Of a DNA stretch of 22,384 nt, positions 16,161 through 22,384 are shown one piece after another; the first letter of the stretch is position 1, and every line of letters begins with the position of its first letter. This DNA comes from Plakobranchus ocellatus. Lineage: Eukaryota; Mollusca; Gastropoda; Plakobranchidae. The stretch is taken from assembly GCA_019648995.1 (NCBI GenBank), contig BLXT01006466.1, positions 100,832-123,215 on the forward strand, written 5' to 3'. Below the pieces are notes generated by a model. That model was not told where the DNA came from and did no database searches. It saw only the letters and a program-made list of their open reading frames with translations. The translations under genes were made by a program, and so were the position numbers.

Positions 16161-18779
16161 CTGAGGATTTGTGATGGAGGGGGGGAGGGGTGGAAAAGAG
16201 GGAAAAAGATTATACAATGCTAACCTGAGAGCATTTGAAAACATAATTTTGGGCTTAGAAATGAAAATAGATATTATATATATTCGTTTACTTAATTTTA
16301 TCATGATGGAGCTTGAAAATAATTTTCAACTGGAAAATCCCTTGCATTTCGTTTTCAAGAGAAACCAGCCTGAAGAAAAACAAAGTTTGTGTTTGGAGCT
16401 ACATTTTCAATAAAAGAAATAATCTAGGATGGACATACCTTTCTATAATATATAGGAAATATGGTGTATCATACATATTCTATGTATGTGAGTATAAATC
16501 ATACTTTTTTGCATTTTGTCAAGCTATTCTGAGAAGCTTTGGATTCTTTTGGTGCAAGGATTAAAAAAAAAAAAATTGTAAATTGCCAGACACTACATGC
16601 TTTGCTGCTTCAATCCAATTTCTGTTCATGTACATCAACTGCTTGTCTCTTATTTTGTGTGCATAATAAAAAAATAAACTCATTTGAGCCATAAATGAAT
16701 GAACTGGTTCTGACCCACTAGAGCAGGGGTCAGGAACCGATGGCTAGCGAGCCAGCTCTGGCATTTTTTATGTCTGCAGCTAGCTTGCAGACAAGTCTAA
16801 ATTGTGACTCTATCCTGCTTCTGTAACTATTATTTGATTGGAATACTACAAGTTTATTTCATTATTCATAAAGTCAACCTTAAAGCTAAACCTTGTGTCC
16901 ACCAAAACAAGCAATTTGATATTTGTCGAATCCCTTGCCGGCTTTTGTCAATACCTCCAAGTGAAATCCTAAAATAGACTTTGCTAAATTTGAAACACAC
17001 AAGATAGGAGCATTTTGACTTTTTTGAGAATCTACTAGCACATTATGGGCCAAGACAATTTTTATTGCTCCTCTGTGATAACCAAGCACTCGATGGGTGC
17101 AAAGGAAAAGTCGGTGAAGAAAGCAATATAGAGCAAACTACCTCAGAATGGCGCATGCCAAAAACAATCAGGACCCTACCAATGGTTCCGCGAAGCTTAG
17201 GCCAAGCATAGGCCTCACTTTACTTTTACTAATACACTGGCAAAGAGGCATGCTTAAAAGATTTATAAATATTTCAATAACTCTTACTTTTATTAAACCG
17301 GCCTTTAGTGTCTAAAACTTCCTCAAGAGCAATAGATTGATCTGCTAAAAACTTTTATGGAACCTAATTTGTCATTATTATGTCATTTGTAGCATAGAAA
17401 GAAAGGAAAGATCTACCAATAGTTCCTATCTAGATCCAACTTTTAAACACACTAGGTGCCAGCGATTTCATTTTCTTTTCACTTTTGTGACTGAAGTATT
17501 TTCAGTTACATTTTGACCTTTTAAAATAGGAAACATTGGAAGATGATTGAATGTAATTTAATGCAGTTTGTAACTGAAGATTTTCAAATATCAAAAGACA
17601 ATACAGGCATTCTAAGAAGTAGGTCCATTTAACGAAAAATAATGTTCTTGTCATGAATTATGTTGCTATAGCTCATTATAGCTGCCACTATTTGGTACAA
17701 AAACTTTCAAGAAGTACAAAAAAAAAGTGACCCACTTAAGGAATAAATACTTGTTTTTTAAAAGTGATCAACCTAAGGAATCTTCTAATCATACCTTTAG
17801 TTTTTTTTTAACAACAAATGCATCAAAGCTCAAATGAAAATTAAAACCACAAATAATCAAAAGGTTGAAAAATGAATCAGTGAATATTTTGAGAATGGCT
17901 AAAAATATTTTTACAAGTAAATTACAACACGCCTAATATTACTATAGCAAATTTTCTTATAAATTCACCAAAAATAGCAATGTTTAGCCTAATCTCAACA
18001 TCCTTTTTTCAAGTGAATGGACGAAAAGTAACAAATTCACTGAAGAAATGAGAAAACTAACGCAATTCATTAACTCTATATATTTAGAGGCTTATTTAAG
18101 ATTAGGAATAAAATTTAGATTCCCTATATCAAATTTTATATTATATATCACACTCTAGCTCTTCATTTCTAATGCACAGTTTATTCATTCAACTCCTGAC
18201 TACAAGATGAAAATTTTTATGTCGGTCTACAATGTTGTCACACTTGAAAACTATGGCTTTTCTTAAAATTTTATGGAAAGTCAAATTAGGATTCTCTGTT
18301 GCTCTTATCTATAAAAAATGATTGCCAATACATGTACCAACCAACAACTGAAAAATCTAGTTTGTCTTGTTCTGAGCCCTGATTTCATCAATAAGCGATG
18401 CATTGAAATAATAATGACTGTTTAAATCAGATAAATAACAAAATTTGGCAGCCTTTTCTCAGAGAAAAAAAATTTTTTGGCCAAAATATTACCTATAATG
18501 ATACTTATTGTGCTCCAAACGAAGAATATTTCATGGCCAAAAATGTGTTAAATAGGCCTTAATAATCCAGTAATATACATCAACCTTTAAAATTTTTCTA
18601 AGAAAGGTAAAAGCATTGTAATCAATTTAAAATTAAAGGAAAGATTTAGTATTTTTAATTTCATGTAATTACTTTGGTAATTGAAGATTTCATTTCTTTA
18701 GGAAATTATTGAAATAATTGGTGGTTGGCAGCTCTCCCATAAGCCGGTGTATAAATGAACAAAATATGGCCAAACTTAC
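16161..18779 (-). other. Intron of gene 2 (2619 bp, GT-AG, phase 1)
   Basis: The donor AAG|GTAAGT at 18779 is a full consensus; the acceptor CCTCAG|GC at 16161 follows CTCTTTTCCACCCCTCCCCC. Phases agree exactly. A hAT-like terminus lies inside. A 67-codon minus frame at 17089-16886 is unrecognised and lacks splice support. If the intron is retained, translation stops at 18706, giving a 201-residue product without fingers. Confidence 0.85.
16724..16800 (+). mobile_element. hAT-like transposon terminus remnant
   Basis: The run CAGGGGTCAGGAACC followed by ATGGCTAGCGAGCCAGCTCT and further GCTAGCTTGCAGAC words is the style of hAT-superfamily ends (terminal CAG, then nested GGCTCGCGAGCC-type inversions). 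I found no matching opposite end or 8-bp duplication, so only one end or a fragment remains. Confidence 0.5.
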
Positions 18780-19311
18780 CTTGAGAACTGACAGAAGGCA
18801 CAAAGCAAGTGTCATCTTTAGGCAACTCTAGTGAAGACATCTCTGTACTTCTAGCACGAGTTCTTTCCAGCTCTTCATCTTTCTTTGCTTCATTTCTAGA
18901 ATATTCCTCCACTAAAGCTCTCAGTGCTGCTATACAAGGCTTCTCATCTGCTATATCATCGCTACAAGCTTGGCTGTCATCTGGCTCAGAATTTACATGC
19001 TCCACACTTTCTTGTTTACTCAACTCTGGATTATCATAAGTTGGATTCAAATCTAAATAAGGTATTGATACAGAAGCATAGACATCTGGACCACTTGTGG
19101 AAGCCACATTACATGCACTTCGTTCATCTTTGAGATAAAACAATTTGATATCAGGATTTGGTTCAGTAAAGAAGTAAGAGCTATCTTGGTTTGTTTCAGA
19201 ATGTGAACTCGTAGTCTCCATTTTCACTGGTATGCTCAGAATGTTTGTTTTTTCTTCAAAAAGAAACTTGACATCTGGTTTTACATCAGGGTTTGACTCT
19301 TGCTCCATCAT
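18780..19311 (-). CDS. First coding exon of C2H2 zinc-finger protein (gene 2)
   Basis: Encodes residues 1-177 plus the first base of codon 178. It starts at Met-Met (19311; the second ATG has A at -3 and G at +4) and ends at AAG|GTAAGT. The region is acidic and rich in Ser, Asp, Glu and Pro. It has no KRAB, SCAN, BTB or ZAD domain that I can recognise. The motifs, in order, are DVKPDV, IPVKMETT, PDIKLF, ACNVASTSGPDV, LDLNP, VEHVNSEPDDSQAC, then a charged, possibly helical piece, ALVEEYSRNEAKKDEELERT. VKME fits the SUMO-acceptor pattern. The paralogous exon at 1-422 shares the order of most of these motifs, so the module is conserved while diverging faster than the fingers usually do. I infer a regulatory or partner-binding role; no activity is shown. 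It lies head-to-tail with gene 1. Confidence 0.9.
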
Positions 19312-19384
19312 ATAAGGAAAGTCCAGGTGGTATCAAACCTCAAACTACAGTCACCCAGAGACTGATTATTTTCTTTTGAAAAAT
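19312..19384 (-). other. 5' UTR part of gene 2 exon with 3' splice site
   Basis: CTCTTTCCCCAG|ATTT on the minus strand gives an acceptor (AG at 19386-19385) at the position homologous to that of gene 1. It implies a non-coding first exon further upstream, which I cannot locate. Confidence 0.5.
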
Positions 19385-19386
19385 CT

Positions 19387-20160
19387 GGGGAAAGAGTTAA
19401 GCAATTAGAGCCAAAAAGGGTCTGGGCTTTAGATTGTATTTTTTTCAAATTATCTTTTAACAATATGAATCAATTGCAAAATAGATTGACTTGTCAAAAC
19501 TTTGATTGTTTTGCCTCAGAATTCAGAAAGAACAAGGCTTTACATAGCATGTACTGAACATCTTTATGAAAGAGAAATGAGGGAAAGTAAAAGATATTCT
19601 ATGTAGACGTACATATCCAGTTTATCAGATTGTTTGTGTGAGGTATAGTGAGAAAGCAATGCACACAGTAGCAGGTACTGGATAAAAAGTAAAAAAAAAA
19701 ATTACTTATTTCCTTAAAAATATTGAATGGCGGCTTATATTAAAATAAAAAGACAATATCCTTGTTAATGATGGCATAAATATGAAAGATGTCTTATTAA
19801 ATTAAAGACTACATACTTGAGTTTAGGCTGAAAAACATTATTATTATATCTTCCTTAGTTTTACTTTTTTACAAAAAAATTGTACCTATATGAAAGAAGA
19901 CTTTATTTCAGTGAAAAGGAAAAATACTAGGCCTATGGTTTTCTTTGAGAAACAAAAAGGCTTTGCAAACTAACGCTCAATGCCCGGAAACATGTTGATG
20001 ACCTGTATTGATGCTGCCAGCAACATGGCAATAATCAGCGCTGTTCATAAGCACAATTATTTTCTGCTACTGAAAAAATTCACCATTTAATTTTATAAAC
20101 TATAAAGGTGCTACTCCATAGAATAGAGATAAGAGTGATAGAGCAAAGCATGAAAAGAAA
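19387..20160. other. Probable 5' intron of gene 2; no gene seen
   Basis: AT-rich. A G+C-richer patch near 19978-20040 (CCCGGAAACATG, GCCAGCAACATGGCA) is unassigned. Confidence 0.35.
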
Positions 20161-20206
20161 TAGAGAGAGAGGGAGAGTAAAAGAGAGAGAGAGAGAAAGA
20201 GGGACA
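20161..20206. repeat. Imperfect GA tract
   Basis: GA dinucleotides interrupted by GGG, TAAA and AAA. Confidence 0.85.
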
Positions 20207-20646
20207 GAGATGAAGGAGGCTTGTGCCTTTTCAAAATATCTAAAAAAAAAAAAAAATTAAATATTTAACATTCTATGAAAAGCAATAATAAAAACGAGCC
20301 CAAAGTTCAGGTCCTGTCAGAGCAGAATGTAAAGTGTGTAAAGTGGTAAAAAAAAATAAAAGAAAGCAGAGAAGAGAGAGAGAGAAGGGGGGGAGAAAAA
20401 ATAGATGCAACTTGACTGTGAAATAAAATACACCTAACAACACACAAAAAAATTATCCAATCCAAAACAAAATACCAGTTCCAGTAACTCAAGAAGACTC
20501 AAATGGATATGTTGAATGAAAGCCACCAGAGAGATAATAAAGAGAGAGATATTTGAATAACGAGGATTGATAGAAAAAAAGAGAAATTAATTATCGACAG
20601 ATAAAAAATTGTAGACCTTCTTCTTACTGAAATCTTACTATAAAAC

Positions 20647-20648
<2 letters not shown>
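20207..20648. other. Purine-biased AT-rich DNA, no gene
   Basis: Holds an A14 run near 20243 and another GA stretch near 20374-20384. No supported coding frame. Confidence 0.4.

Positions 20649-20696
<48 letters not shown>
20649..20696. repeat. (GA)24 microsatellite
   Basis: Uninterrupted GA. It lies upstream of gene 2; GA tracts can bind GAGA-type factors in animals, but nothing here shows that. Confidence 0.95.
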
Positions 20697-20701
<5 letters not shown>

Positions 20702-22246
20702 TGCGAATTATATGCAGGTATCTTTATCACTCTCTCGTAAACTTTTTTTTGTTTGCGATAGCTTTGATGACTTGGGTGAGAGGTAGAGGCAAAAACTCCA
20801 AAGTAAGTTGATGTTCCGGATTCCACTTAGAATCTATATTATGAGTGACCAATTAGGCTACAGTTACTCAAACAATTGTAAAAGTAACCCTTGCCAAAAT
20901 AAAAATGCCACACCTATGTATAAAAATCTAGAAGCTGACATAGATCTATTTTAAATAAACAGCGATGGTTGCCTGTCAGGCAAGTAAATGAAGAAGTTCA
21001 CTATAGTGCTTGCTTTCGTTAGCTTAGCAGAAGTGAACGCCATGATGTGACATCACAGGAGCTCCAGATTCTTAACTCCAAGACTGAAAACCTAAGTCTG
21101 ATAGCAAACCGTTTTAACGTAGTTGTAAATTATCTCGTGACTTCAAAATGGGAAGCACAGAATGGAAGGTAAACTAAGAGCAAAAATGAAATTATAATGT
21201 AAATATAGCCAGAAGCTTAGAATCCTAAAAAAGGCAAATCTAAATGAGAGTGTTTAAATTAACAAATGAATAGCACAAACCAAAGATACGTATTCCTCTG
21301 GGTTTTGATTAAATATGTATTCGTACGGCCCTATTAATTCCCTTGAATCAGCTTCTCAAATGAGGGACTCGCTTAAATATCGGAAATATAATTAGATCGC
21401 GAAGAAGACAATAATCTGTTTTAATTTTCATTGAGAAAAAACAAGCCTAATCTCTATTGTAAAATGGGATTTGTATTAAAACAGTTATAGAAAAGAATGA
21501 AAACATACTATGTTGACTTAGAGTTAGCCCTAAGATTAAGAAAGGCTTAGATTAAGCTGGAAGGTTGAGAAGGCTAATACTTCTACGCTCTAATTCTACA
21601 GACATCTTTTCAAATAATTTTGATACGACGTTCTATGTATTTTTCAGCGTTAAACCTTGTATTAAAAAGAAGAAAAAAAACATTAAGACAAGTATGGAAT
21701 TTCATGTATCGTAGGCCTATTTGTAGCTCTACTACAGTAGGCTCACTGAGAAATTATATCAAGAAACATACGTATAGATTAAGAAATACAATATCAAATC
21801 TAGATTTATGATCAATTCATTATCTCGATATAGTGATTTTTAATGTTTATAAGTTGCGCAAGAGAGTTTAGGCCGAAGAAAAAAAGCCTACATCATTATG
21901 TCAGATAAAAATTTGTACCGCAAATACCAACATTGACCCCATACACGATTTTTTTAAAACGATTTCAATCAAACTATTTTAAAGAGCGTTTTAGAACTAA
22001 GTTAGCAACATTTAAACCAAAATCTAGGTGATATTGCGATATTGAAATATAATCTTATTTTAATGCTTTAACCCATGAACTGAGTGCATTCCTTTTCCTC
22101 TCCGCTCCCGTTTGTACGTTTTTGATGATGGGAACGAAAATGGGAGAGAAACGAATGTGATACATTTTTGTCTCCTCTCGCTTTCCGTTCTGCTGTACTG
22201 ACAACACATAATTGCACTCACTTTGCTTCCCCTGTTTTGAGAAATA
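20697..22246. other. Upstream region of gene 2; short palindromes, no supported gene
   Basis: Contains TTGCCTGTCAGGCAA (20969-20983) and TGATGTGACATCA (21043-21055), both palindromic; the second includes the CRE-like word TGACATCA. A GC-richer patch at 22100-22200 with CTCCCGTTT and AAAATGGGAG in opposite orientation precedes the transposase and could be part of that element's end. A 63-codon frame at 21620 has no recognisable content. Confidence 0.35.
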
Positions 22247-22384
22247 ATGGAGGCTTTGCAATTGCTCTTACTGTTTTGGATGTCAAGGAAACGACGAACC
22301 CCAAAACGGTACTGGACACACAACATTTTTTTTACGAAGAGGTGATTTTGGAGAATATCATCATCTTTTGGATGAAGTTTTAAG
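22247..22384 (+). pseudogene. PIF/Harbinger (HARBI1-like) transposase N-terminus, cut by window edge
   Basis: The ATG at 22247 opens MEALQLLLLFW followed by the basic stretch RKRRTPKRYWTHNIFF. This is the Harbinger transposase start: a Leu-rich helix, an arginine cluster, then YW-x-H. After a run of eight T (22326-22333) the frame meets TGA. Counting seven T instead, the reading continues DFGEYHHLLDEV, the expected family motif. So there is either a true one-base insertion or a homopolymer sequencing error. The catalytic DDE part lies beyond the window. The host relative HARBI1 has a similar start, so a domesticated gene cannot be excluded, but the break favours a transposon relic. Confidence 0.7.

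Noticed and set aside
16886-17089. 67-codon minus frame inside the gene 2 intron
   Set aside because: No recognised motif and no splice-site support. It lies near a hAT-like end but does not look like a hAT transposase.
18706-18779. Extension of the first coding exon past the donor (24 further codons)
   Set aside because: The full consensus donor and exact phase match with the finger exon show this is intron; it is read only if the intron is retained.
22055-22326. Minus-strand frames at the right edge
   Set aside because: They lie opposite the Harbinger-type start and have no family features.

Overview
The window is animal nuclear DNA: AT-rich and intron-bearing, with few coding exons set among decayed transposons, microsatellites and homopolymer runs. 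The repeat style (AGATCTAG palindrome clusters, an RTE-type LINE tail, a tRNA-derived SINE, several small inverted-repeat elements) and the C2H2 zinc-finger expansion fit a mollusc, most likely a freshwater pulmonate snail. That placement is inference from style; no single marker proves it. A 6-base N gap after 21 G residues (11326-11352) shows it is a draft assembly.

The main finding is a pair of tandem, same-strand (minus) zinc-finger genes. The complete one (gene 2) has its first coding exon at 19311-18780 and its finger exon at 16160-15016, joined by a 2619-base GT-AG intron. The donor AAG|GTAAGT and the polypyrimidine acceptor CCTCAG|GC meet in the same codon phase and give a 558-residue protein. 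It has an acidic, probably disordered N-terminal half and 13 fingers in strict 28-residue register. Finger 11 has lost three of its four zinc ligands. The neighbour (gene 1) is present only as its first coding exon (422-1, open to the window edge); its N-terminus is clearly paralogous, and it carries an extra 34-residue repeat around the motif VKLEPD. In both genes the coding exon is preceded by a splice acceptor in the 5' UTR, so each should have an upstream non-coding exon. Fingers of gene 1 should lie left of the window.

Between the genes (503-15015) I see no complete host gene. In order this stretch holds: a 68-base perfect direct repeat around an 898-base segment containing a 156-base tRNA-SINE; an RTE-like LINE pseudogene; a roughly 290-base tandem repeat; an isolated cysteine-rich, EGF-like open segment (4281-4493); CT and GTA/GTG tracts and a purine tract; a 409-base element with 31-base inverted repeats and an 8-base target duplication; AGATCTAG clusters; palindromes of the form ATTATTGGG..CCCAATAAT; two related pogo-like MITEs and a third of another family; a compound CAG/TAG repeat; the N gap; a second RTE tail; and a second SINE copy with a 13-base target duplication.

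The gene 2 intron carries a fragment resembling a hAT terminus. The region upstream of gene 2 (19385-22246) has a (GA)24 tract and short palindromes but no supported gene. At the right edge (22247-22384, plus strand) starts a PIF/Harbinger-type transposase, with an apparent one-base frame break in a run of eight T. Only gene 2 and the gene 1 exon look like intact host genes.
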